A stretch of 35,478 nucleotides of DNA, taken from an uncultured Pseudomonadota bacterium. Its GTDB lineage: Bacteria > Myxococcota_A > UBA796 > JAFGLY01. This document shows positions 16,569-24,697 of this stretch, piece by piece. The translations under genes were made by a program, and so were the position numbers. Numbering within the stretch: the first letter of the stretch is position 1; each line of letters starts with the position of its first letter. Location of the stretch: positions 1 to 35,478 of the forward strand of contig CALDOK010000240.1 in NCBI GenBank assembly GCA_937912125.1, given 5' to 3'. A model generated the notes under the pieces. It was not told the origin of the DNA. It saw only the letters and a list, made by a program, of their open reading frames with translations, and ran no database searches.

Positions 16569-19500
16569 ATGCCCGTGTTCCTCCATGGAGACCGAACGCT
16601 CACTCGCGCTGGCATGAGCTTGCTCATGGTGCTGCTCGTGTCGTCCGGGGCGGCGGGCCTGATGTACGAGATCGTCTGGTTCCGTTCGCTGGGGCTCTGG
16701 TTCGGCAGCACGGTGCCCGCTGTCGCCACGGTGCTGGCGGCCTTCATGGGCGGCCTGGCCCTGGGCAATCTACTGTTCGGTCGTTTGGCCGATCGGGCCC
16801 CCCGACCCTTCTCCCTGTACCGCTGGCTCGAGCTGGCCATCGGGATCACCTCGGTGGGGGTCTCGCTGCTTCTGCTGGGGGGTGGGCCGGCTCAGAGCGT
16901 CATGGCCCGGCTGGTGGCCGGCTCAGGGGCCCTCGAGCCCATCGCCCGCTTCGCCATGGTGTTCGTGCTGCTCATGGTCCCCACCACGCTCATGGGCGGC
17001 ACCCTGCCCGCGGTGGCACGGGGCATCGTCTCGGCAGGGGCCCAGGGGCGTACGGTGGGCGCGCTGTACGCCGCCAACACCGCGGGGGCGATGGTGGGGG
17101 TGTTGCTGCCGGATCTGCTCTTGATCCCTCGCATCGGCATGTGGAACACGGTGTTGCTGGCGGTCTGCCTCAACCTGTTGGTGGTGGTCGCGGTGGGAGC
17201 CTTGGTGCCGGTGCGGGTGGCCCCCGACCGGGACGGTGAGATCGCGGTCCCCCTGAGCTCGGCGTCCCCGTTGGCCATCGTGCTGTTTGCCGTCAGTGGC
17301 TTCTGCGCCATGGGCTACGAGGTGATCTGGAGTCGGCTGATTCAGTCCATGGCCTCGGGGCTGGTGGCGTCGTTCTCCATCCTGCTGGCCACCTACCTGG
17401 CGGCCACGGCCCTGGGCTCCTGGATCAGCCGACCCTGGTCGGATCGTGTGCGCTCGCCCCTGCTTTGGGCGGCGCTCGGGCTGGTCCTCACCGGGGTGCT
17501 CGCCGCGCTGCCCGTGGCCATCTTCGAGGGATGGATCGAGATCAGGCGGGTCTGGCCCGTGGTGGACTTCTCGCTGCACCGGCAGACCTATTCGTTCTTC
17601 CTCGAGCGATCGGTCTTGAGCTCCTTCTGGGTCGCGGCCCTTCCCTGCCTGGTGATGGGGCTCGCCTTTCCCTTCCTCGCGGCCGCGGCGGTGCCCGCCG
17701 GCTCGCCGGGTCGCGGTGTCGGACGACTGGTGGCGGTCAACACCCTCGCTGGGGTGGCGGGATCGTTGCTGGCGGGGTTCCTCCTGCTGCCCAACCTGGG
17801 CCTGCAGGCGTCCCTGTTCGCCTTGGCAGGGCTGGCGACCGGGGTCGGCGCGATGGTGGCGCTCGCCGTGGGCCGGCGGCGGCTGCTGGTGGTCTCGCTG
17901 GTCGTCGCCGGGGTCGTCGCCATGGCCGCGATGGTGATCCTCGTGCCCAGGGACAAGATGCTCGACATCAACCTGGGGCAGGCCAACGCCGAGGGAGCCA
18001 CCATCGAGCAGGTGATCGAGGGGAGCACCACCATGGCGGCGGTGGCCACCCGCTACGAGCTCGGCCAGCCCTGGTATCGGGAGCTGGTCACCCCGGGCGT
18101 GCGCATGAGCGGCACCAGCTTCGGCGCGCGCCGGTACATGAGCATGATGGGGCACCTCCCGCTGTTCTTCTCCCGGGACAGGCAGCGGGCCGCGCTCATC
18201 TGCTACGGCGTGGGCAACACCGCCCGTTCCCTGCTGGCCCACGACGATCTCGGCGCCCTCGACATCATCGACATCTCTCCGGAGGTCATCGCCCTGAACC
18301 CGTGGTTCATTGGAGACACCGGGGTGGACCCCTTGGTCGACCCACGGGTGGAGGTGCTCATCGAGGACGGCCGGCATCACCTGCTGGTGACCGAGCGTCG
18401 CTACGATGTCATCACCTCCGAGCCTCCTCCCCCCAACGCGGCCGGTGTGGTGAACCTCTACTCCCGGGAGTACTACGCCACCGCTCGCAGGGTGCTGCAG
18501 CCCGGCGGTGTGTTGGCCCAGTGGCTTCCGGTCTTCCAGCTGTCCGAGCCCGAAATCTTGAGCATGATCGCGGCGTTCGTGGCGGAGTTCCCTCACACCG
18601 CGCTGTTCCAGGGGCACGCCAACCAGTGGATCCTGGTGGGCTCCGACAGCCCGCTGGTGGTGCAGCCGTCTCTGTGGCGGGCGCGGGCCGCCATGCCGGG
18701 GGTCCAGCGTGACCTCTTCGCTATCGCCGTGCAGGGGGCCCATGAGCTCGCCGCTTCGTTCATGCTGGGCGACGCGGATCTGCGGGCTCTCTCGGAGGCG
18801 CAGGCGCCCCTCACCGATGACCTCCCCATCATCCAGTACCCCTTCGACGGCATCGGCGCGTTGCTGGATCTGCCCCAGGGAATCCTGGGCGATCCTCGGG
18901 GCGTGGCGTCTCTGCTCGGCGGTGACGAGCCTGATCCCGACGACGCGCGCTGGCTCGAAGAGCTCGGCCGGTCCGCGTTCGCCCAGGGCAGACTGCGCAG
19001 CGGTCAGCACCACGGTGCGCTGGCATCCCCCGAGTGGGCGGAGCTGGTGATGGGCACCCACCTGCGGCCGGCGTTCCTGGCCCGTCCTTGCCATCCCCTG
19101 CTGCTGGATCAGCTCGGGCTGAGTCCCCACCGCCTGCAACGCGCCCGCAACGCCATGGCTGGGGATCAACCCAGCGCCGCCGCTGCGTCGGTCATCGGGC
19201 GCAGCGAGTTCTATTGCGGGGACTTCGACGGGGCGGCGGACTCCCTGGCGCGAATCCATGAGCACCGGGTGTGGGAGGACCAGGGAGAAGCACGGTATTG
19301 GGCGCTCCTTGGGGGGGCGGCCCGTGGGGCTGGCCGCTGGCGCGAAGCGGAGCACGCCTTCGCGCAGGCCTTGCTGCACAGTGAGCATCCCGGGTTCCGG
19401 GCGGCCATCGAGGACATCGCCCAGGACGTGCGGGCTCCCTGGCTGTGGCAGGCGGGGCCCCTGGGGAAGTCGGTGGTGTCCGCCTCGACCGAGCGAGTGG

Positions 19501-19895
19501 TCTACATCGCCAGTGCTCAGCCCGACCGCTCGGAAGCCCAGCGGCTCGAGGGCGCCCAGGCGCTGGCCGATCGCCTGGACGACGTGGAGCTCGCGGCGGT
19601 CTACGCCTTGGACGAGCCTGGGGCCATAGAACTGGCCGGGCCCAGCGCCCTGGCCCATGGGCTGGGGATCACGGCCCTGGGCAGTGCCGCCGAGTTGCCC
19701 CAGGCCAGCGCCGGGAATGCGGGTCAGGCGGTCCTGATCGTGGGGTCCAACGCCTCTGGGATCATCGCGGCCCTGGGCGCTGGTGCGGGGGTGCAGCAGG
19801 GGGCCGATCACGGGGGCGCGCTCTGGATGGTGGTGCCCCAGGAAGGTGGGCCCGATCTGCTCCACACCCGCTATCTCGGTGCTGGCCAGCTCTGA
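16569..19895 (+). CDS. fused MFS-like transporter / spermidine-synthase-like protein
   Basis: This 1108-residue fusion has about 13 hydrophobic segments in residues 15-480 (starting SLLMVLLVSSGAAGLMYEIV), then a Rossmann methyltransferase/spermidine-synthase-like domain (about 530-760), then a roughly 340-residue C-terminal part with a TPR-like helical stretch near 895-940. The nucleoside-binding glycine motif is YGVGNTARSLL near 545, followed by IIDISPEVIALNP. At the active-site loop near 613 the sequence is DVITSEPPPPNAAGV instead of the DxxD-type loop of true aminopropyltransferases, so polyamine synthesis is doubtful. The ATG at 16569 has GAGGT about 8 bases upstream. Fused transporter/SpeE-like proteins are known in several phyla, with unclear substrate. 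It stands alone between divergent and convergent neighbours. Confidence 0.82.
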   Translation: MPVFLHGDRTLTRAGMSLLMVLLVSSGAAGLMYEIVWFRSLGLWFGSTVPAVATVLAAFMGGLALGNLLFGRLADRAPRPFSLYRWLELAIGITSVGVSLLLLGGGPAQSVMARLVAGSGALEPIARFAMVFVLLMVPTTLMGGTLPAVARGIVSAGAQGRTVGALYAANTAGAMVGVLLPDLLLIPRIGMWNTVLLAVCLNLLVVVAVGALVPVRVAPDRDGEIAVPLSSASPLAIVLFAVSGFCAMGYEVIWSRLIQSMASGLVASFSILLATYLAATALGSWISRPWSDRVRSPLLWAALGLVLTGVLAALPVAIFEGWIEIRRVWPVVDFSLHRQTYSFFLERSVLSSFWVAALPCLVMGLAFPFLAAAAVPAGSPGRGVGRLVAVNTLAGVAGSLLAGFLLLPNLGLQASLFALAGLATGVGAMVALAVGRRRLLVVSLVVAGVVAMAAMVILVPRDKMLDINLGQANAEGATIEQVIEGSTTMAAVATRYELGQPWYRELVTPGVRMSGTSFGARRYMSMMGHLPLFFSRDRQRAALICYGVGNTARSLLAHDDLGALDIIDISPEVIALNPWFIGDTGVDPLVDPRVEVLIEDGRHHLLVTERRYDVITSEPPPPNAAGVVNLYSREYYATARRVLQPGGVLAQWLPVFQLSEPEILSMIAAFVAEFPHTALFQGHANQWILVGSDSPLVVQPSLWRARAAMPGVQRDLFAIAVQGAHELAASFMLGDADLRALSEAQAPLTDDLPIIQYPFDGIGALLDLPQGILGDPRGVASLLGGDEPDPDDARWLEELGRSAFAQGRLRSGQHHGALASPEWAELVMGTHLRPAFLARPCHPLLLDQLGLSPHRLQRARNAMAGDQPSAAAASVIGRSEFYCGDFDGAADSLARIHEHRVWEDQGEARYWALLGGAARGAGRWREAEHAFAQALLHSEHPGFRAAIEDIAQDVRAPWLWQAGPLGKSVVSASTERVVYIASAQPDRSEAQRLEGAQALADRLDDVELAAVYALDEPGAIELAGPSALAHGLGITALGSAAELPQASAGNAGQAVLIVGSNASGIIAALGAGAGVQQGADHGGALWMVVPQEGGPDLLHTRYLGAGQL

Positions 19896-19907
19896 CGGGG
19901 TCCTGGG

Positions 19908-21593
19908 TCAGAGGTCGTCGCTGTCGCTGGGCAGCCCGCCCGCCGCCAGCTCCGCGTCCAGCCACGCCAGCCTAGTCTCCAGCCAGGATTTCATCCAGTC
20001 CACCTCGGCCTCGTAGGTGTCACGATCCTCCCAGCCGGGCCAGTTGACGTGGGGTAGCTCGTCGATGTGCTCCCCCAGGATGGGCCAGCGCTCGAAGTTG
20101 CGGGCCTGGGCCTCCAGCAGCAACGCGACGGTGGCGTCGATGTCGGCCAGCACGGCGTCGGTCGCCAGGCGACCCTCCCGCAGTTCCCACCACCTGGCCA
20201 GCCAGGCGGCCTCGAAGTCCGGGTCCTCCAGCAGCTGGCCGTACCAGAAGTGGGGGACCTCCAGGTAGTGGAAGCCCGTGGGCTCGAAGCAGTCCCAGTC
20301 CGACGTGGCCCCCATGCTCACGTTCCAGTCCCAGATGGGGCCCGCGATCAGCTTGCCCTCGCGGTCCTTGTGCCAGTAGCGGGAGGCGTAGGAGCTGTCT
20401 GCGTTCTTGAGGGCCTCAGTGAACAGGTGGTAGTGGATGAAGCTGTCCTGGTCGGCCCAGTCCCGCCAGTCGGCGTCGGGCGCATCGAACAGGGCGGCCT
20501 CGAAGCCGTCGAGGTGGGCCAGCAGCCAGTCGTGCTGGGCCTGGGTGATGTCCTCGTCGTCCGGGTCCACGTGGATGAAGCCGCCCCGGCCCGCGCTGCT
20601 GCGCCAGCGCTCTTCGTCCTCGTCGGGGATGTCGTGTTTGAAGATGTAGCCCCCGGAGATCTCGGGCTCGCTGGTGTCCTCGGGGCGCAGGTTGGCGATG
20701 TCCACTCGGTGGGGTCCCCGCTTGATCTTCTCAGTGAGCAGGTAGACCCCCCGGTAGTCGTCCCAGCCCACTCGCCCGCCGTCTTGGTCGAAGATCACCT
20801 CCACATGCCGGGTGCGCATGGCCGAGAAGCCCATGGCCCGGGTCCAGCTGTAGGCCAGGTGGTTCCGCATCAGGGTCTTGTCGCTGTAGGGCGCGTGCAG
20901 CACCCAGTCGCTCTCGGCGGGCATGCCCAGCAGGGCCACGTCCAGGTCGTCGTCGCCTTCGTCCCAGGTCTCCAGGCTGTACTGCTTCTTGGGCAGGATC
21001 TGGGACGAGTTGCCCCGCACCTTCACCCCGGCCCGGCCCACGAAGTCGGGGGTGGCGCTCAGGGCCGCGCGGCCGCCGTCGGCAGCATCGAAGAACACGG
21101 CGTAGACCTCGCGCCGGGGCCAGCTGGGTCGGTCGGACTCCGAGCCCGACTCGGCGTCGATGTCGTGTCCGAAGCTGTCCATGACCACCAGCGGCAGGTT
21201 CGACGAGAAGCCCTCGAGATCCGGGTCCACCACCAGCCAGGCCGTGCTCCACAGGGGGCCCACCACGCCCTCGCGCACCAGCACCGCCCGCACCCGCGTG
21301 CTCTCGTCCACGTCGATGGGCCCGTGGGCCAGCGCGGACTGCGCGTCGGGCAGCGAGCCGTCGGTGGTGTAGCGGATCTCGGCGTCGTCGTGGTCGCTGT
21401 ACAGAGCCACCTGGCCAGGGCCGAAGAGCAGGCCCCCCAGCGGATGGGCGCAGGGCTGCTCCCCAGGGCAGGGGTTGATCTCGGGCTCCCCCGTCTCGCC
21501 TACTCCCGGGGAGTGGCAGGCCGCCAAGGCCACGGCCAGCGCGATCTCAGCGAGGCAGGTGCTGGAGGGTGGCCGCGGGGACCAGGGCGACAT
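19908..21593 (-). CDS. CotH-kinase-like lipoprotein
   Basis: This 561-residue predicted lipoprotein has lipobox VALAAC (Cys26). A chitobiase-type small beta domain comes first (IRYTTDGSLPD at about 73-83), then a CotH domain: VKVRGNSSQILPKKQYSLE, SDKTLMRNHLAY, GVYLLTEKIKRG, and the active-site-like IWDWNVSMG. Spore-coat CotH is a protein kinase; many non-spore-former homologues are exported and carry similar motifs, so a secreted kinase-like or structural role is possible. The acidic stretch KHDIPDEDEERW and a C-terminal Trp-rich region are typical of this subgroup. The ATG at 21593 gives the signal peptide but puts the first 47 bases inside the upstream FkbM gene. GAGG lies 6 bases before it. 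Confidence 0.88.
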   Translation of the reverse strand: MSPWSPRPPSSTCLAEIALAVALAACHSPGVGETGEPEINPCPGEQPCAHPLGGLLFGPGQVALYSDHDDAEIRYTTDGSLPDAQSALAHGPIDVDESTRVRAVLVREGVVGPLWSTAWLVVDPDLEGFSSNLPLVVMDSFGHDIDAESGSESDRPSWPRREVYAVFFDAADGGRAALSATPDFVGRAGVKVRGNSSQILPKKQYSLETWDEGDDDLDVALLGMPAESDWVLHAPYSDKTLMRNHLAYSWTRAMGFSAMRTRHVEVIFDQDGGRVGWDDYRGVYLLTEKIKRGPHRVDIANLRPEDTSEPEISGGYIFKHDIPDEDEERWRSSAGRGGFIHVDPDDEDITQAQHDWLLAHLDGFEAALFDAPDADWRDWADQDSFIHYHLFTEALKNADSSYASRYWHKDREGKLIAGPIWDWNVSMGATSDWDCFEPTGFHYLEVPHFWYGQLLEDPDFEAAWLARWWELREGRLATDAVLADIDATVALLLEAQARNFERWPILGEHIDELPHVNWPGWEDRDTYEAEVDWMKSWLETRLAWLDAELAAGGLPSDSDDL

Positions 21594-22311
21594 TGAGGGC
21601 CTCGAAGGGGTTGTCGGGTGCCACCAGGCGCTGGCGGTGGTCGTCCCAGTTCCAGGGCCGGTAGCTCAGGGGCTCGAGCAGCTCGGCGATGGGCAGGGAG
21701 TGGCGGTTGTTCTCCATGAGGACCAGTGGCCTGTGGTGCTCGAGGGTTGCCATCATGCCCCGCAGCGCCGCCAGCTCCCCCCCTTGAAGGTCCAGCTTGA
21801 TTGCGTCCGGCCGCAGCGCGAGATCGTCGATGCGCACCACGGGCCGCCGGATGCACCGGAGCTGTGGCTGGGCGCCTCCGGCCAAGGTCGCCAGGCGGTC
21901 GCGGGTGGGGCCGTGGGTCTCGAGGCTCTCCCGGTCGAAGCTGGCCTCGCCAGGGATGCGGCGGTGGTTGGCCCAGGGGACCAGCAGGGGGAACACGCCC
22001 CTCGCTTCGCCGACCCCTTCGTTGCGCACGCTCATGCGGCCCCTCAACAGCTTGGTCATCACCCGCAGGCTGGGGGCCAGGGCCGGGTCGGGCTCGAAGG
22101 CCAGGATGTCCCAGCGGGGCTTCATCAGGTGGAAGGACGCCGCGCTCTGCCCGGCGTGGGCCCCCAGGTCCAGGAAGAGCCCGCGGGGCTGCGGGAGGTG
22201 CTGGAACAGGTGGAAGTCGGGCTCGTGGGGGCAGCGACGGAGCAGCACGCGCAAGGGGTGGCGGAGCTGGGCCAGGTCCGCTGCGCGTGCCCGAGCGAGG
22301 GAGGCAGCCAT
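21547..22311 (-). CDS. FkbM-family methyltransferase
   Basis: This 254-residue SAM-dependent methyltransferase of the FkbM family has motif I FLDLGAHAGQSAASF (about 46-60), acidic loop ILAFEPDPAL, and the family-specific KLDLQGGELAALRGM (about 172-186). FkbM enzymes O-methylate sugars or polyketides; the genome neighbourhood (a SAM methyltransferase upstream, a surface lipoprotein downstream) is more consistent with glycan or surface decoration, by inference. Its ATG lies 6 bp after the stop of the upstream methyltransferase, and its end overlaps the CotH gene by 47 bp in another frame, so the three genes form a tight unit. Confidence 0.87.
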   Translation of the reverse strand: MAASLARARAADLAQLRHPLRVLLRRCPHEPDFHLFQHLPQPRGLFLDLGAHAGQSAASFHLMKPRWDILAFEPDPALAPSLRVMTKLLRGRMSVRNEGVGEARGVFPLLVPWANHRRIPGEASFDRESLETHGPTRDRLATLAGGAQPQLRCIRRPVVRIDDLALRPDAIKLDLQGGELAALRGMMATLEHHRPLVLMENNRHSLPIAELLEPLSYRPWNWDDHRQRLVAPDNPFEALNVALVPAATLQHLPR

Positions 22312-22317
22312 GGCCGC

Positions 22318-22944
22318 CTAGGTGTCGCGCCGGCGGGCCACCAGCTCCCAGGTGGGGCGGATCGGGTCTTCGTCAGGGCGGATCACCCCGCGCACCAGCT
22401 CGAGGATCTCGAAGTGGGGCTCGAGGGCGCGCGCCACCTCTTGGGCGCTGCGGCGTGGGGGCCCAACCTCCCGGGGGGGACCGTCGGTGCTGCCGATGAC
22501 CGCGACGTACAGCCCGCCGGGCTCGAGGACCCCGGCCAGCTTGGCGACCAGCGTGCTGCGGTCGGCGTCGGTGTCGAAGACGTGGAAGCAGCCGTAGTCG
22601 AAGACGGCGCCGAAGGGCCCACCGGGGATGGGGTCCGTCAGGATGTCCACCCGGTGGAACTCGCAGTCCAGGGCGCCCTGCTGCTCCACCGCGCTGGCGA
22701 TAGCCACGGCCGAGATGTCCACGCCCACCACCGAGAAGCCCTGCTCCGCCAGGTAGCGGCTGTTGCGGCCCCGGCCGCAGCCGATGTCCAGGGCGCGGCA
22801 GAGGGGCAGGTCCAGGCGGGTGACGGCCCGCTCGATCTGGGTGGCGTGGCCGGGGCGGTCCCAGCCGGTCCTGCCCGAGGTGTACCGTTCATCCCACCAG
22901 ATCTGACCCTGGCGGCCGGTGGTGGCGCGATCTGGATGGGACAT
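22318..22944 (-). CDS. class I SAM methyltransferase, TPMT/TehB-like
   Basis: This 208-residue soluble methyltransferase begins with the WWDERYTSGRTGWD-type lead of thiopurine-methyltransferase/TehB-like enzymes. It continues with motif I ALDIGCGRGRNSRYL (about 51-65), VVGVDIS, FGAVFDYGCFHVF (motif IV) and LEPGGLYVAVIG. Relatives methylate small nucleophiles such as thiols, tellurite or halides; the substrate here cannot be told. It is the first gene of a tight unit with FkbM (6 bp gap) and CotH. A run of GAGG-like bases precedes the ATG. Confidence 0.85.
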   Translation of the reverse strand: MSHPDRATTGRQGQIWWDERYTSGRTGWDRPGHATQIERAVTRLDLPLCRALDIGCGRGRNSRYLAEQGFSVVGVDISAVAIASAVEQQGALDCEFHRVDILTDPIPGGPFGAVFDYGCFHVFDTDADRSTLVAKLAGVLEPGGLYVAVIGSTDGPPREVGPPRRSAQEVARALEPHFEILELVRGVIRPDEDPIRPTWELVARRRDT

Positions 22945-23008
22945 GGACGACTCCTGAGGTCCGGGGCGAGCCTTTCAGCTAACCACCCGTGGGGCCGCGC
23001 CCAGCACC

Positions 23009-23683
23009 CTACTCGGAATCGTCCAGGGGCCAGTACGCCACGGTGTCGATGGAGGCCCAGCAGGTGCACTCGTCGCCGGTGCAGTCCGCGTCGCAGCCCT
23101 CGGCCATGGCGGTCAGCTCACCGCGGCTGCCGTCCTCGTCGAAGGTCAGGGCCAGGCCGTGGCTGACGTCGTCGTATTCGCTGGGGTCCAGCAGCGTGTA
23201 CTCGTAGCTGCCGCCCATCTGCGTGTGGTCGAAGCTGGTGTTGGCGACCACGTGCACGCCGTCCGCGCTGGCCAGGGCCAGCTCGTAGGTCTCGTCCAGG
23301 GCGCCGTCCTCAGTGGTGATGATGATCGAGACGTCCACCTCCATGAAGTCCTCGCACTCCACACCGATGGCGGGGGTGTCGCCGTCACCCTCCGGGTAGA
23401 CCGCGATGGAGTCCACGAAGCGCACCTCACCTTCGGCGTAGCCCACGCTGATGTGGATGGGGGTGGTGGTGGCGCTGGCGGCCCAGGTCAGGGTCTCGTC
23501 GAAGCCACCCTGGGCCAGGGCCAGCATGTCGGCCCCGGAGAAGCCCATGGCGGCAGCGTCGCCGAGGGAGATCGCGGTGGGGGTGTTCTCACAGTAGGGG
23601 CCGTCTTCGAGTGTGTGCTCGCCGTTGTCGAAGCAGCCGACCAGCAACAGCCAGGCGGGGAGGGTGAGCAGGGTGCGGTCCAT
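23009..23683 (-). CDS. hypothetical lipoprotein, acidic
   Basis: This 224-residue predicted lipoprotein has a short basic start, hydrophobic stretch and lipobox LLLVGC (Cys17). The mature region is very acidic and threonine-rich, with strand-like segments (IHISVGYAEGEVRFVDSI; MEVDVSIIITTEDG). It ends in a cysteine cluster, CDADCTGDECTCW, at about 205-217, probably disulfide-linked outside the cytoplasm. I recognise no family; the fold looks all-beta. A single-gene unit with GGAG upstream of the ATG, convergent with nothing nearby. Confidence 0.65.
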   Translation of the reverse strand: MDRTLLTLPAWLLLVGCFDNGEHTLEDGPYCENTPTAISLGDAAAMGFSGADMLALAQGGFDETLTWAASATTTPIHISVGYAEGEVRFVDSIAVYPEGDGDTPAIGVECEDFMEVDVSIIITTEDGALDETYELALASADGVHVVANTSFDHTQMGGSYEYTLLDPSEYDDVSHGLALTFDEDGSRGELTAMAEGCDADCTGDECTCWASIDTVAYWPLDDSE

Positions 23684-23967
23684 GGGAGTCTCCAGGGTGA
23701 TGTGCCCTCAGGCTAACTGCAAGGGTTGTGCCTGGGCGAAAGTGATGGTCGGCGGGTGATCGGCTCGAAGACGGAGACATGGTGTCGCCCCGACCGCGAT
23801 CCGGAGGTCGTGGGTAGCGGACGTGCGGCGCACGCTGGGCCTGGCCCGGGCCAGCTTCGCTCCCATGCTCGCTCTGCACCTGGGCGCCCTGCGCGCTGTG
23901 CGGGGGATCCGGGGCCTGGACTGGCTCGGTGAGGGGGGCGCGGGTGCTGTGCCCGGCTCACCATGGC
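23684..23967. other. 284-bp divergent intergenic region, no gene supported
   Basis: This is the largest gap in the window, between the acidic lipoprotein (minus) and the metal-binding-motif lipoprotein (plus). Open frames across it are short and Ala/Arg/Gly-rich without ribosome sites. I see no convincing RNA gene or strong promoter hexamers, although promoters for both flanking genes must lie here. Confidence 0.5.
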
Positions 23968-24627
23968 ATGATGGCAGCCATGCTGCCCCGCCTGCTGCCA
24001 CTGCTTCTGTTGGCCTGCGTCACCGCCGATCCTCCGACGGACTCCGGCGCCGGTGACAGCCAGGAGCCGCGGGACAGCCAGAGCCCCGAGGACACCCAGC
24101 CGCCCCCGCCCGACGATCTGGACGAGGACGGCTACGACGAGACCGTGGACTGTGACGACCGGGACCCCGCGGTCCACCCTGGCGCTGAGGAGGCCTGGAA
24201 CGAGATCGACGACGACTGCGACGGGCGCGTCGATGGCGATGGCGACTATCAGGGCCTCCACGCGGTCTCCGCCACGGCGGTCTACGAGGGCCAGGCCTAT
24301 GTCTTCACCATGGACTGCCCCGTCGCCATGGGCCGATCCGATGGCCTGCTCGCCTTCGCCGTCCAGTGCGCCCCCGATCAGGAGCAGCCCCACGCCGACA
24401 TCCTGCTGGGCAAGCAGGTGACCATCGAGATCAAAGAGAGTGACGGCGCCATCTCCGGCAGCGAGTGGAGCGGCCGAACGGTGGTCACCTCGTCCAACGG
24501 CTGGGACAGCTGGGGCGAGGCCCGCCTGGTGTGGAGCGACGTGAGCCATGCTGGCCTGACCACCAGCCTGGACACCTACAGCCTGGCCATGTCCGGCGCT
24601 GGCGGCCTTGTGGTGGGGCTGGAGTAG
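23968..24627 (+). CDS. lipoprotein with a putative metal-binding (MopE-like) module
   Basis: This roughly 219-residue lipoprotein has signal MMAAMLPRLLPLLLLAC, a Thr/Asp/Ser/Pro-rich linker, then one putative metal-binding motif (about 48-92). That module runs DEDGYDETVDCDDRDPAVHP, GAEEAWNEIDDDCDGRVD; the Asp/Cys pattern resembles MopE and the PF11617-type motif, likely binding calcium. The rest is a beta-rich domain of unknown family with two cysteines. Three ATGs (23968, 23971, 23980) all give a workable signal; 23968 is chosen without a strong ribosome site, so the start is uncertain by a few residues. The same module appears in two larger lipoproteins in this window. Confidence 0.72.
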   Translation: MMAAMLPRLLPLLLLACVTADPPTDSGAGDSQEPRDSQSPEDTQPPPPDDLDEDGYDETVDCDDRDPAVHPGAEEAWNEIDDDCDGRVDGDGDYQGLHAVSATAVYEGQAYVFTMDCPVAMGRSDGLLAFAVQCAPDQEQPHADILLGKQVTIEIKESDGAISGSEWSGRTVVTSSNGWDSWGEARLVWSDVSHAGLTTSLDTYSLAMSGAGGLVVGLE

Positions 24628-24697
24628 TCGCTTCCCCGCGGGGTCGAGGCCGCACGCGGCGGGTGAAAGGTGTTCGACCTGCCGCCAGGCCGAAGTG

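Noticed and set aside
16923..19865. Very long open frame antisense to the transporter/spermidine-synthase fusion
   Set aside because: It is a product of GC-rich third positions; the translation is Gly/His/Arg/Gln-rich with no domain, and the plus-strand gene has clear family motifs.
16569..19895. Functional spermidine synthase
   Set aside because: The acidic active-site loop is replaced by a Pro-rich loop, so only fold similarity is claimed.
23684..23967. Small genes in the 284-bp intergenic region
   Set aside because: Frames are short, Ala/Arg/Gly-rich and lack ribosome sites.
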